Positions 41,596 through 53,787 of a DNA stretch of 64,000 bases are shown here, piece by piece. Position 1 is the stretch's first letter. The number at the start of each line of letters is the position of its first letter. The stretch comes from Daldinia sp. FL1419 (lineage: Eukaryota; Ascomycota; Sordariomycetes; Xylariales; Hypoxylaceae). A model generated the notes under the pieces. That model had not been told where the DNA came from and made no database searches. It worked only from the letters and a program-made list of their open reading frames with translations. Where the stretch lies: NCBI GenBank assembly GCA_025201765.1, contig MU623342.1, positions 528,051-592,050 of the forward strand, given 5' to 3'. The position numbers and the translations under genes were made by a program.

Positions 41596-44156
41596 CTCAT
41601 ACATGCGTTCTAGTTCAACAAGAAGTATCTTTATGGAAATTTTCATATTACTCCAGCCCCCACTTACGGTAAGTTCCCCTGAATATATAAGTAGGTACCT
41701 ACATAGAAGAGTAAGACATTATTGCCGGTGCTTAGCAAACTTAGCAAGATGACAGGCACCAACGACAACCATCAGATGAATCAATCATAAGCTTATAACT
41801 CTTACGTACAGCATAACCGCACTATGACACGCAGCGCTGTATATGGATACACCACCAAAGAGTCCAGTGGCGCGCCGCAGAACAACGGCATATGTAGCAT
41901 GATTAATCGGCTTCGTGGCCTATTTTAGTCACTATAGTAGTTCAAGTTTGGATCACAATGCCGACTTTGGTATCATTCTGCGACTAACATTTAAAAATAA
42001 AGTAGGACGAAATCTTTCGGATGGTTATGTGAATCGACCCTAGGTACGATCTGAGCTTCAGCCCTATCATAGATCCCCGCGATCTGAATTGTGTATATAT
42101 AATGGTTGGGTGGGAATTCATTATTATTGGCGTTCATATCGTGGGACAGCCCATCCATGAAGCGACTTTAGGGTAATCCAGAATTTCACTAAGCCATCAG
42201 GCAACGAATATTAACCATCAACTAGATGTTAAACGGAGGGGACCGACATTGTTGGTAGCTAGGTAGGTAGGTAGAAGGTAAGTGAAGATGCAAGTTTTGG
42301 TCATATCCGCCTGATTATTGATTGTCAAATCGCCCCCGCCGTTTTGAAGGAGATGGGTTATAGTATTGACCGAATAAGACGTAATGATCGCGAACTACAT
42401 TGGGACAAGGATGGGTATAACGGAGGCCTCTATTAGATAGTTCCTAGGAACGCATAAATGAACGCCTGGGCGTATTATCTATAACGTTAGGTAGTCGTAA
42501 GGCAAGAAGGTCTAAGAGAAGGTCAGCGAAGCGGGAGATCGACAGTCATGCTGACGGGTTTCCTTTCCTAATCTATATGAATACCTAGCCCTCCAATGAC
42601 TGGCATTTGCACGCCCTCCGTAAACATAATTCGCTAGCGTGTTACACGGTCCCTTATATATGACCAATATCAAATTCGAAAGCTTGAAACTATAGTCATA
42701 AGCTCTCCTTATCATATGGATATTAGGTGGTGTTTTAAGCTATAAAAAGCACAGCCACTTATCGCGGTTGTTCTGGCCATAAAAGCCACTCTATACTAGG
42801 GAGGATGTTAAAGTAGGAGTAGGTCTAGGCGATTGGCTAACTCCGATATCGTAACCCCCGCGTACCTAGTGGTAGGTTAGAAGCGCTGAGGAATTTTCCT
42901 GTAACGTATCTTCAGCGGTGGCGGTGGCGTGTCACCACTGACACGAACCCCCTTTCATTCTAGAGCTGAAAATTAAAATCGCTTTACAGCTACTCCCACA
43001 TTGGTTAAAAATCTAAATCGTAATAAAATACCTAGGTATATAAAGGAATAGTATGTCAAACGGGTATACACTTTAGGGAGATGATACCTTGTGGTAGTCT
43101 TTGTTAAGGGGAAGGCTACCTAAAGCAAGCGGGTAGAAACTAAGGATTATCTTGTAACTCTGCCGAGTAAAAGAACAAATCTAATGAAAAATAGAGAGCA
43201 AGTTGACTTTGGCGGTTTTACTCAATAGCTTAACAATATAACCGCTTCCTAAGGCGCACTTCGTCTGTTCTCTGATATGCAACTCCGAAAGTTGCCTAAC
43301 GAGATATTCCTAATGATCAAAAACGTCAGCCACCTCCTATGGAAAAGGCTGTAGACCGGACATCATGCTTCTATTTACCCCACTACTATCCAAATTTCGT
43401 ACAATGACGAAGCAGCCTACCCCCAGCTTCTATGCACCGTCGCTATTTACCTTCCATAGATACAGCCCGGCTGCATCCGCATGTATTACGGGGCTTGAAG
43501 CGCCTATGACGATCTGATCTGTCACAGGGAGGTGGTATCCACCACTGGTTGTTCAGCTTTGGCCGAACCAACCAACCAACCGAGACACCTAAAAGGTAAC
43601 TTGCGTCCTTGTTTTCTTGAGCCCGCCCAACGGTCAGAGATTCTATCCCCAAGCGATCGTTGCCTACTTCTAGGCAGAATGTACTTTTGATCTTACCCCT
43701 GACTCCAGAACCAACAGCGACTAGGGCACGACGCCGTAACTAAGATGGATCATATATGATATGATACCTAGATTTCGTGTTAAAGGGATGTGTAGCTGTA
43801 TATCCTGCTCAATGTAAAGAGAGCTCTGTTAGTTAAACCTGTGGCATTACCAACAGTAGGACTCTTGGATCGATTCTATCTTCCGTCGTGGGCATTTTCC
43901 CTATCCCATCTCGTCCGCGACCCACTTCAGGCTATTTTCTCAGAGCCAAGAGGAGAGTCGTTGAAGGCATTTATTCATCGCAAGGCAACAAGGCAGCCTT
44001 TCTGTATAGACAATGGGGGTGTGGGATCGCCCGAGATCTTAATCCTTCCTATTTCCAAGCCCTTTTCGTTCATAAAAAGCTCATAAATTCCTAGCTTTCA
44101 CTCTTAGAATAGACAAGCTCCGCTTCCTTTAATTTTAACTAGACGCGAGTCAGAAA

Positions 44157-45178
44157 ATGACCGACTATCCAAGAGACAAGTCTGGGACCTACAGTTGTCC
44201 AACAACCGGTAAGCCTCTCGAGAACACTTACCTTCGTTACCTATATCCGAAAGCCTCTCAGAACCGTAATGATGCTTATATAACTTCGGGCAATGGTACC
44301 CGAGGTCCGTCAAGCTATAGTATCAGCCATGGTAATTGGCAAGGATCTTTTAGCGATACCCGTCCTCCGAATATCCAGGTCGGTCCCGGTACTGTTGGGG
44401 GTCGAATATCCGAGACCAGCCACGATCTAACTGGTGATGACAATATGAGATTTAACTCAAACCCTTTCATTAACTCGCAAGTAAACCACTCCACATTTAC
44501 GCCGACGAATTTCCACAGAGATGTCCGCGACGCTACGCTGTACGAGATGACCTTGAATCCGTCCGATATGAATCCACTAGGGGGACCATCCAATTATTAT
44601 GCAAATTTTAGCGTGTCGTCCCCATATTCAAGAACCAACGCACGTGCTGTCCCGATCACGGTCGATGACCAGTACGGATCGTATCAATCCGGTTCTCCCT
44701 TAACTTTCGCTTATATGGGCTCATCCTTTAACCCTAATAGCACGGTCCCACTCGATCAACCGATTCTCTATAGCTATAGCTTACAATCAGCACATTCACC
44801 GCCAGCAGGCAGTCTACTAAGCAGTCGTAGCGAGGAAATAGGGATGGACAGCGTACCTAATCAGGTACAGCGCTCATACACCGACGGCAATGGAATCCAG
44901 CCGAGGGTTGATGGTTCTGGCGATCCTCCGCCAAGACGGCGATGGTCTACCGATAATAACCAAGGCTCCGTTAATGGGTAAGTTAAGGAATATACTAGGA
45001 ATGATATAAACTAATTCTTGAAAGTGACTCAGCTGGCCAGATCACACAAGGGGAGGATACAACTAGGTCGTATGAAGACACGAGGTACTCCGAGGGAAAC
45101 ATTGATAGGTATGTGCGAGATGAATCGCCATGGGCCCTCGGATATAACATGTCGACTGGAAGAACTGCATACGGATAG
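44157..45178 (+). CDS. Orphan hydrophilic protein
   Basis: Not recognised. I read two exons, 44157-44977 and 45025-45178, with a 47-bp intron (GTAAGT donor, ACTAAT branch-like sequence, AAAG acceptor), giving 324 residues. The acceptor is weak. The CAG at 45030-45032 would fit the usual consensus better but reaches a stop after about 11 codons, so I prefer the longer reading. The protein is rich in Ser, Asn, Pro, Gly and Tyr, with no membrane segment, signal peptide or repeat I can identify, so it is probably largely disordered. A basic DPPPRRRW patch precedes the intron. The codon content is even and the first exon is open for 273 codons, which argues for a real gene. It could be a lineage-specific nuclear or regulatory protein, but nothing in the sequence proves that. 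Confidence 0.6.
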
Positions 45179-48100
45179 ATATCCTTTTTTATGGCGATGA
45201 GTTTATTTAAGGAACCACGAGCCTCCGCGAGATGGATTTGGCATTCGATTCGTAAGAATAGGCGTGCCAAGCAGGAAACTCAAGTCCAGGACATCCCTCG
45301 TGGTGGATGAGCTGCCGTATCCATGTTGCAAAGCCAACTACCTTCATGTGTAACTAGAATGAGAAGTGGAAAACCGCCGGACAGGGCCTAGATTTATCGA
45401 ATAGAGGAAATATGTTTTTAGATGTATCCAATAAACCAACTCTCCAAGATAAAACAAAATTTACAAGAAAACTTAGGTGCCTAGGTAGGCATCGCCGCCG
45501 CCACTTGTATGAGTCAAAGCCATTAGAAAAAGGTTGCGTATCGCCACTATTTCTTTTACGCCGTTGTGCTGGCAAGATGTCCTGTTAAGGCAGCTACATC
45601 AGTCCTTACACTAATACCTGAATGTGACCAATAATTATATTCCGGTACCATATGCCACAATAAACGATTTGTAATCGCTGAACAGACGTGTACCAGTCAA
45701 TAAGCTCTGCGACATAGTAATAATACCTACACCTATGCGTACCATTCTACAATATCCGAATCTGCCCACATGAAACACTCTCCAATATAATGCACCCTCC
45801 CTACACGTGGAAATAACTTATGATACACGCCATGACTGTTTCCGTGAACAAGTTACGTGGGAATTATCTAGTGTGTCTAGCATTGAAGGGAATTGGCATT
45901 TTCGAGAAAACAAATACTACATTTCTAACTAACGCAAGCCACAGCTTGTAGTATTACCGGGTTCTTTTATTCCCTAGGTACGTATAGTCACCGTGATCGT
46001 GTATGGTGGCGTGGTACGTACGTCGTACGTAGCCAATCAAAGCGAGATGAACAAAAAGCTCAGCCTCAAAAGTGCTAATATAATCCCTCCATATTCCAGA
46101 AGAAGTGGATGGCGACGCCGCCTCGTCCAAATAGCATTTTCCCTAGTAAAAAGGAATCTTGGAAATCTAGACTTCAAGATTGCGTACCTAGGTACTATAA
46201 TTATGTTGTATATTATGTAAGATAGTAAGGCTTCAGGGGTATTTCATACGATCCAGTGGGGAATCACCCAACCCAGAGGACCGGGTGCTGAATACATAAA
46301 TGTGCCGAAATGAAGATTTGACGTTTGAATCAACTGGGAATCTAAGCAAGGCATGTATTAGGTGAGCATAAAAGGTCAATATATTACGACCAGATACTAG
46401 CTGAGTTAGGTTTTATACGTGCGGTAAGCTTGACAATCCAAGAATTGAAAGGCCAAGGAGGTCGAAATAAGCTCATGCTGGAGTGGATTCAATATTTCCC
46501 CGCGGCTCGGGTTCTAATAGGCAGAGAGAGCGACCCTGGACAGGTAATCCTAGCAGTTATCGGAATGCAAATGCAATATATCCACGAAGTAACCCTTGGC
46601 GACCCCTTTCCCCGGTTACATAGTAAGATGGGTTCTATCGAAAGCGGAAAGAAACGGAAAGTATACGTCCAACGTTTCCCCCTAGACTTATTCATCTCAA
46701 TCTTACTTCTATCAACACTATAGTTTTCAGTAGTTATTACTAATTCGAAGTTATCAGTTTGCTACCGGTTATGTCTCATTACGGATATATCAGAAACCTA
46801 TTATTCCCTCTTATACGCGGCGATCCTGTCGAGTGGTGAAGCATCGAACCTTTCGGCTATTAGCATATAGCGCATTTACTGCCTTGGATTCTGGATTTGA
46901 ACTCACTTATAAATTCCCAAAGGACAAGTGACCTAGATACGAGACGGAACGAGACGAGATGTATGATACAGCTCCACAGACTTCGCCTGCATATAATTCA
47001 AGGAACAGGGTTAAAACGTGAGGGCATCTGCAACCAACATGCGCGCCGGCACAGCATAGTAGCTGCTGGTACCCAGAAAAGTGGCACTGGGGGCCTACAG
47101 AACCAAACTCGGCAATTATCGGACTTCGATATCGTTTTAAGATTCGGTTGAAGGTAAATAGACTTTGGAAGGCTATCTTGGATTAAGGAATTATCGGCCC
47201 TACGTCACAAGGTAACCGGAGCTTGGATATGACGCCAAGCCATCAAACAATATCAGTAAAGACACCGAGAGAATATGACGGTAGTGGTATATACATGGCA
47301 TCAAAACTTACACAGGTAGATAGGTAGGTAAGTAAAACAACAGCATGCGTGGATATTGAAGGTTTAATATACTCCAACTCCAGGCAGCATTGGGGGCCAA
47401 TAGTGCTTTGGTATGAAGTCCTAGAAGAGGGGAAGGTATTCGAAGATCTAGCAGCCCTGTCGGCTACATAGTATAGCATTGGATAACATACCTAGGTAAG
47501 TAAGTATATTTGCATTAGAATGGTATACTGCTATTCCCTATACTTCACTAAAGTATAGTAGTAAGCTGCCAGCCGTACCTGTAGTATGGGTACCATGAAC
47601 ATATATTGATGGTTATATATAACCTACGAAAGTCAGGATTAACTTTCAAGTTTCAAAGAGCGTGGGGGTCTTTGTTTTTTGCCAGCCTTACATGTAAATC
47701 AAGGACTAATAGAAAGAAGTAGTCATATCGTGCCGTTTTTAAGGCGGCCGATAAGTAACGAGTAGATACTGACCATTCTTTTCACAGAGATTCATTTTCG
47801 ACTATTCACTCATCTAAATGCATACCTACCTCAGTAAGTACCTGCCTATATACGAAAGTCTATACTTTACTTTGGTGAAGGGCATAACTAGTAGTTATAT
47901 TGAGGATGTTCCTAACTCAGGTACTTAAGTACCTAACCAAGAATAAAGTTAAGGTGCATGCATAAATTTAATTTAGATTTTGATGGGATCTCTTTAAGAC
48001 CATGTATTGCCAGAACACTAAGACTTGAACTTAACTTTACTCTACGTTTATTGTAGAGAAAGGCTGTATAGCCAATGGATTGTGTAGGTACCTAGCTTTA

Positions 48101-48424
48101 CACCGCGGAGCTATACGCTTATCGAATCGGGCTTTTTATGGCTTTTGCTACATATGTGTGATCCGAAGTTTAAACAGTCGACGTAGGTACAAATAGCGGG
48201 GCGCTACTGAGCTATACTTGGGTATTACCCACCAGCCCACTCATTTAACGCCGAAGGTGCTCTTCAATTCTTTTATAAGTTATTCAACTTTAAACTTTCC
48301 CATTTGAATACCCATCTCCCGTTCCCCTAACCTAGCCTTTTACACTTCTCGTCGCTCACAATCTGTCTTCGGCCGAACCGACCCAAACCACCGCTCTTAT
48401 TCCGAATAAGCACCATTAAACGTC
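45179..48424. other. Spacer before the housekeeping cluster
   Basis: No supported gene. It contains three imperfect TAGG/CCTA motifs (45478-45493, 47320-47335 and about 47489-47505) and a short palindromic stretch, TACGTACGTCGTACGTA, at about 46014-46030. The last 150 bases are C- and T-rich and probably form the promoter and 5' leader of the Gemin2 gene. Confidence 0.55.
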
Positions 48425-50226
48425 ATGGCATCAAAGCGCACCGCTGAAAGCGATGGCGAGGAGCGGCTGCCTAGAAAGATTCGCTGTCAGCGATTTTCCA
48501 ATTCAGTAAAGTCATCATCGTATATGAGTTCGACATACGGCCAGCGATCGGTATTTGGCAATCCCGAGGTCATGACAACCCTACCCCCCGAGGATAGCGA
48601 CCTCGACTGCGAAGATGATGCGGAGGCGATAGCGTACCTTACGTCTGTGCGGTAAGATTATCTCATCCTTCCTATATCAATCCACAACCTCGCAAAGCTA
48701 AACCCGAAATATGGCTTTCTTTAGGTGAATGATACTGATATGGTGAGTATAGAATGCAAGCATCTACAATCCCGCATGTCATAGTCGCAAGCAAAGCCGG
48801 TCCGGAGCCGCCCGAGGCTTCACGACAGTCCACAGATGGGCTAGGAGACGAACAAAATGGCAAAGATGAATCTGTCGACCGTAGTATATATAAAGATGGA
48901 CGGGGCGATTTCAGGGGATATTACCATGATGGGGCGTATACCGCGTACCCGGTGGGTTATTTCAACGAGGCCGAGGACGAGGACGAGGACGAGGATGAAG
49001 AAGAATATGACAACGAGGACCATGACGGTGAGGAAGGGGGAGAGCACAACAACCCGGAGTTGGGATATGATGATTGGAGCGATTACGAATCGAGCGAAGG
49101 CGGTCCACGCAATAGCAATTCCGACGAGATTCACGAGGCGTATTTCCAATCTCTCACAGACCGGTACCTATCTCTACGCGAAATTTTACAAATAGACCCG
49201 CCAGATCATCTGATACAATCTCTTCCGAGATCGAATCCGACCGAAGTTGGTGAGTTCGGACCCAGATCTGATACGTTTGCAAAGTGGTCTGGCCGGCTCC
49301 GGGGTACGGACCCGTTGCCTGTCCAGATTGCCGGAATGCACAAGGATGGTGTTATCCGCCTGTTACGCATTGTTCTTGGTGGCAAGTTCTTGCGCAAGAA
49401 CCAGGAGCTCCGTGAACGTACTAGTAGATGGATCTGGGCACTGCTCGCGCGTCTTCCCGAGAGAGGCGAACTCGATTACCAGGAGATCGGCTGGATACGT
49501 GAGTTGGGTAAGCGAGCGGTCTTGCTCATGGTTAGTCTAGCTGAGATGGAAGTCTTAAAGGAGCACTACGACGTGGCGGATAGTAATTCTGGCAGCCAAG
49601 GCGAAGTAGAGGTCGATGAGGGTATTGATGAGTTGAGCCCGGGCGAATGCTGCGACTACGCGGACATCGACATCGACGTTAATGACCCCGAACCTCACTA
49701 TCGTGGTCCTGGCCAACCCCCAGGTGATAGAGTACCCAGACTCAAGCCCTCTGACACTACAAACAAAAGCAAATCCAACAAAGAGACTAATACTCCAGGT
49801 CCGGAGGAGGCTGCCGAAACTAAGGTACCGCCTGCAGAGGTAAAAGAGCAATCAGATGTCGAGATGGAGATAGACCCAGAGGAGGAGGATGGGGAAGTAT
49901 CTGACGCACCCCAGCAGCAAACAGAACCCGCGGCTGACATAGAGAGGGCCAAGGCCCGTTTGCTCGAACAGCTTAACGGCAACGCCGCCGCCGAGAACGG
50001 CGACGCTTCATCGGAGACGGAAGAGTTGCCTACTACAGCGCTAGAAGAAGAGGCTTTCCTTGCCCTTGCGGCCGAAGAAGAGGAAGTAAAGGCGGAGCAG
50101 CGTCGTAGAGCTAAGGCCAATGAGCGCGCTACTCTGAATATGATCCTTACTGTTGCCGGTGAGTTCTACGGACAGCGCGATCTCCTCGAGTTCCGGGATC
50201 CGTTTGGTGGGTTTCAGGCCGAGTAG
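48425..50226 (+). CDS. Gemin2 / Brr1-type snRNP assembly factor
   Basis: Gemin2 (SIP1; yeast Brr1) binds Sm proteins and helps assemble the heptameric ring on spliceosomal snRNAs in the SMN complex. I read two exons, 48425-48651 and 48753-50226, across a 101-bp intron (GTAAGA donor, GTATAG acceptor), giving 566 residues. The junction rebuilds AYLTSVRMQASTIPHVIVA, which matches the Gemin2 Sm-contact helix. The central helices RLLRIVLGG and SRWIWALLARLPERGEL, followed by WIRELGKRA, fit the family core. The C-terminus NMILTVAGEFYGQRDLLEF matches the final Gemin2 helix. It is about twice the size of human Gemin2 because of a highly acidic Glu/Asp tract near residues 147-170 and a Glu/Pro-rich insert between the core helices and the last helix. 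Its 3' end faces that of the minus-strand neighbour 620 bp away. Confidence 0.92.
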
Positions 50227-50845
50227 TTGAAAGCATGCGTATATGCGCGTAGATACAGATACCCTTTATGATTGAACGTCATTATGCGCTCAATTGGTTT
50301 TGGTAGCTGGAGGTATAATTGCTAGATAGATAATACTTACAGACATAATTACTTTTACTAAATTTTTGCACATCCTAAACAATTTAAATATGGATCAATC
50401 TAGGTAAATATTGCAGGAATTCTTGTGATGCTACAAACAGGTACCTAGTCCCCCATAGATGGGGGTTGACTACCTAATCTACCTTGGGGCGTAATCTCGT
50501 CTACTACACACTGCTTTCCCGTATGGCCTCTTAGTACCCTTAATATGACACATAATCATATGTAACGCAACGCAACGCAACGCAACGCAGCATAACGCAG
50601 ACTCACGTACAACACAAGCAAGAATCCTCCTTACCGGGCGGGTTTTTCCATGAACCCATGCAGTCTTCGCTCAAAACGCCGCTCCGCCGATGACAAACCC
50701 TGAAATGATACAATGCCCCCAGCATAACTGTCTTCATATATGTCGTCTCCCCCTTTTAACCTAGGTAGTTTCTTCTTATCCCTGCTCTTCTGGGTATCCT
50801 GACGTTACGCAATACACGAAAAAGACGATTCGTATCATTCATGCT
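50227..50845. other. Convergent 3' spacer with a CGCAA microsatellite
   Basis: Space between two converging genes, so it should hold both 3' ends. A pentanucleotide repeat of AACGC/CGCAA units, about seven with interruptions, sits at 50564-50600. I see no coding sequence. Confidence 0.7.
50564..50600. repeat. AACGC pentanucleotide microsatellite
   Basis: Five perfect AACGC units followed by two degenerate ones (AGCAT, AACGC). It lies in the 3' spacer between converging genes. Confidence 0.85.
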
Positions 50846-51769
50846 TTAAACATCACTCATCTCGACTTCCCAACCTCGGGAGACGCCCTGGTATCCTAGG
50901 TCTGATGTTCCGACTAGGAAATCTGCCTCCTCGAAGTCGGTTCCGTCGCTTTCTACTACTCTAACGTTTTCTTGGCCCAGACCTTGCGCGGATAACTTGG
51001 TTCCTCGGAACTTGCCTTTTCGTGGCGTCGCCATGACACGGCCGTTACCCGCGCCCCAACCGGCGGGTGCCACACTTCGCGGGCTAACTTCGCCGTCGAA
51101 TCTGTCACTCCAGGCACCAGGATTGAAGTCGAGGTTGAGACGACCTGGCGTTTGAGGTGCCTCATCTTCATCCTCGGTATAGGAACGCTTGCGAGCTCGC
51201 GTGGGGGAGATGCTTGAACTATTACTGTCGACAGTCTCTTGGCTACTTGTGAGGCCAGGGACATCATCGTCCATCATCTCATCGAGAGGTGCACCATTGA
51301 GACTGAGTGACGGCTGGTAGGTTGTATATGCGGGGTATGGCTGAGTACTCTCGGGTTGTGTCCCTAGACCGCCGACCTTATTTATCCCACAAAAGGGTAG
51401 CAGTTCCCGTGGTGTCGAAATAGCATTGGCTCGAGACCGTCCCTCACCCATCGTCGCCACTGGGCCGTTGTTGGTCTCATCCCAGAGCGCAAAGGCACTG
51501 TAGCTCCCTGTCTTGTATCCTTCGGGAACAGACTTGCGCACTCGCATGCCCACCGAGAGGAGGTTCGCTTGTACTGACGCAGGAAGGGAGGGGCTAACAG
51601 TATCAAAGGATTTATGCGCCCGGCCGTCGGTGTGATTAGTAGAAGAAGCGTCGAGATGCTGTGAAGAGACGGACGGTGAAGTGCTAGAAGTGAAGAACGA
51701 GGTAATCTGCCTCTGAGCGGGATCACTTGCTGCGCCCGCGAATTGGCGCTTTGTTCGCGGGGCCGACAT
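50846..51769 (-). CDS. Probable Spd1/Dif1-type ribonucleotide reductase regulator with a PIP-box-like motif
   Basis: Intronless, 307 residues from the ATG at 51769. An in-frame upstream ATG exists at 51958, but the sequence before MSAPRTKRQ looks like leader rather than protein. The segment SVGMRVRKSVPEGYKTGSY near residues 75-93 resembles the conserved core of fungal ribonucleotide reductase inhibitors (Spd1, Dif1), small disordered proteins that restrain RNR or move its small subunit into the nucleus. Residues 19-26, QRQITSFF, match the PCNA-binding PIP box consensus Q-x-x-[ILM]-x-x-F-F. In fission yeast Spd1 is removed through PCNA and CRL4-Cdt2, so the motif fits that role. The Asp of a full PIP degron (TD) is Ser here. 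The C-terminal half is acidic and disordered. The family call rests on one motif from memory; the PIP match is seen directly. Confidence 0.65.
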   Translation of the reverse strand: MSAPRTKRQFAGAASDPAQRQITSFFTSSTSPSVSSQHLDASSTNHTDGRAHKSFDTVSPSLPASVQANLLSVGMRVRKSVPEGYKTGSYSAFALWDETNNGPVATMGEGRSRANAISTPRELLPFCGINKVGGLGTQPESTQPYPAYTTYQPSLSLNGAPLDEMMDDDVPGLTSSQETVDSNSSSISPTRARKRSYTEDEDEAPQTPGRLNLDFNPGAWSDRFDGEVSPRSVAPAGWGAGNGRVMATPRKGKFRGTKLSAQGLGQENVRVVESDGTDFEEADFLVGTSDLGYQGVSRGWEVEMSDV

Positions 51770-53207
51770 GGCTATGAGCAATAGGTGGATAGGCCTTACG
51801 TGTCTTATGCAAATACGGCCCACCTGACCCAAATAGGGCGCCTCCTCTCTGATCTGATAATAAGAAATTCCGGGGATCTGGCTCTCGTAATTCAAAGTAT
51901 CGTTATGACGCAATTTGTGCTTTTCAAGCTCCAATGGTTTGCAGCCAAGAAAGGGCAAGGACGAATTGGATACTTGGAGGCGAATAAAAAAACACCAAAT
52001 CTAGACTTAATGATAGTGCAATTAACGAAGCATGTTTTGGTCAATTCTAATGCTTTGGTTTAGATGTTGGGAAAAAAGAAAAGAAGGGAGAAAAGGGGAA
52101 AATGTAAGAGAGGCTGGATAAATCTGGGGCTGATCGGACCATAGCTAAAGTTGGAAGTGGGAGGCTGCACAATGCGCGTAATTAGCACTTTCCGAAGCGT
52201 GTTTTAGCGCGTTTAATGGAAATCTTGGCATTAGCATTGGTGGAAGCTTCCAAGGTTTAAGTACAATGTACACGAGATACCTAGATACATATGAGATTTA
52301 GTCCCATTTTTGATTAGTAATATGAAACATTGATGATGCTTCCGCAGACATAGTTGAAGCAATGTTTTTGTGATGTAAATTAAGTCTCGACAACAATTCT
52401 ACTAGTTGAAAGGTCTAAATACAAATGAAATAACCAATGCCACAGTATGAGCGTATACGTAGAATACCAAACATTGATCTGTTTGATAGAATGTACGTAT
52501 CAATTTTCAACCAACACTCGAGGGATTGTGAGGATTAGATATATACTGCTTGAATAATGCAAATTGGACAGTTGAAATATTAGGATATAGGGAGAATATG
52601 GTATTAGCGAATATTGCAAGCGTATAATCGACATCTACGTTCTACGAATCTTAGTTATCAAGAGCCCAGAGCATAGTAGGCATTAATTGTCACGGGTGGA
52701 TATGATACCAAGAAACTGGTGGAACCATGTGAATTCGCCTAACGCAGTGAAAACAACAATCACTACGGTTGGGTATGTAGCGATCCTCAATCAACGTTCC
52801 ACGTCCTCACATCTAGAGACCTACACTTCGTAGAAATAGGCCTCGGTAGATGCTGATGTGAAAAGCCATTTCCAGCTATCCACCCATGCAGAATAAACCA
52901 TCCTGCTTATGTCTCAAGGTGACGACTTCGTAATACACAAGGCGAGAAACGAGGAAAAAGCATTCGTAACGAAACGGATGATGCAAGATATCAGGACCCC
53001 AAACGCCCCTCTTGTATTAGGTTCTTTTTGGTATCCGTCGTCTATCTGCAAAGACGTAGAGGTCCGTAGAAGTCGAGTATGTCCGGAAGACAAGATGCCA
53101 AGTTTATTTTCATGCGCCCATTCCGTCGAGTACCTTGCAGATATCCGAACCATACCATGAAGTCGTAACCCATGCCCAAGAACGAAGAAAACGCGAGATT
53201 AAATCCT
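51770..53207. other. Spacer between the RNR-regulator gene and eS27
   Basis: Holds the upstream region of the minus-strand RNR-regulator gene and the 3' flank of eS27. An 83-codon plus-strand frame at 52909-53160 shows no family, and both strands there are open, so I treat it as chance. Nothing else is visible. Confidence 0.55.
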
Positions 53208-53787
53208 CTACTTTCTTCGGAAAGAGCAGCCCTCAGTCAATCTAGCCTTACCACCAGTAGGTTGGCAAAGAACAGTGGTGCATCCTTGGCAGATGACAAC
53301 AGTCTGGGCGTGAGAGAAAACGGTAGTGATAGTGAAGCAACCGGGGCACTTGACGTCCATGAAGAAAGATCGGGGGCTGGGCACAAGGGTCTATTTCAAT
53401 ATCGTTAGTATCGTCCGTCATGGAAGCTGAAGGTTGATATCGTACCTTGAGCTTGTGCTTCTTGGCCTCGGCAGCCGGGCTGGGGTTGAGGAGATCAACG
53501 GCGAGAACCTTGAAAATTTTTGTTAGCACACCTAGTACAATCCGTGAATGCAAATCCGAGCGTCCAGTCGGTTCATCAGAACCACATTCCAACCATATTG
53601 GCCGTCCAATCGACAATAACGCTTATTCCGAAAACTGTATGCTTATCCAAGGGAAGATATTGGTCGATGTTGTTGTTGATTTTGTTGTGAAGCGTCGATG
53701 ATTGATAAATCGAAAGTCTCGAAGATCGGTTGACAACATGGCGAAGAACATAAACAAAGAAAAACAATATGCAGTTAGACTTACCAT
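53208..53787 (-). CDS. rps27: 40S ribosomal protein eS27
   Basis: Zinc-binding protein of the small ribosomal subunit. It is split into three pieces: the ATG alone (53787-53785), then 53508-53446, then 53390-53208. Introns are 276 bp (GTAAGT donor right after the ATG, CAAG acceptor) and 55 bp (GTACGA donor, AATAG acceptor, with ATACTAACG branch sequence). Joined, it codes for 82 residues, the normal eS27 length. Conserved parts are VLAVDLLNPSPAAEAKKHKL, then PRSFFMDVKCPGC and VVICQGC, which supply the four zinc-ligand cysteines, and the C-terminal GGKARLTEGCSFRRK. A long first intron directly after the start codon is common in fungal ribosomal protein genes. Each open stretch is under 62 codons, so simple ORF calling misses this gene. 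It is divergent from the phosducin-like gene. Confidence 0.97.

Larger units (their letters stand above)
27319..44156. other. 17-kb gene desert rich in short palindromes
   Basis: I found no supported gene in this interval. Open frames reach at most about 138 codons and show no domain. The region carries most of the TAGG/CCTA palindromic motifs in the window (28919-28945, 30000-30033, 31586-31614, 37516-37533, 38247-38270, 38826-38846, 39568-39585, 42259-42274). It also holds the 118-bp inverted repeat pair at 38630-38747 and 41478-41595, a mixed T-rich/GT/GA microsatellite, and a 16-base palindrome around a TATAAA-like core at 35260-35275. Confidence 0.55.

Noticed and set aside
28919..47505. 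CRISPR-like array from the TAGG motifs
   Set aside because: The spacing is irregular (hundreds to thousands of bases), the organism is eukaryotic and there are no cas genes.
49555..50120. Minus-strand frames opposite the Gemin2 gene
   Set aside because: Shadows produced by the acidic, repetitive codons of the sense gene.
52909..53160. 83-codon plus-strand frame 3' of eS27
   Set aside because: Both strands are open over the same stretch, there is no family, and the position fits a 3' flank.
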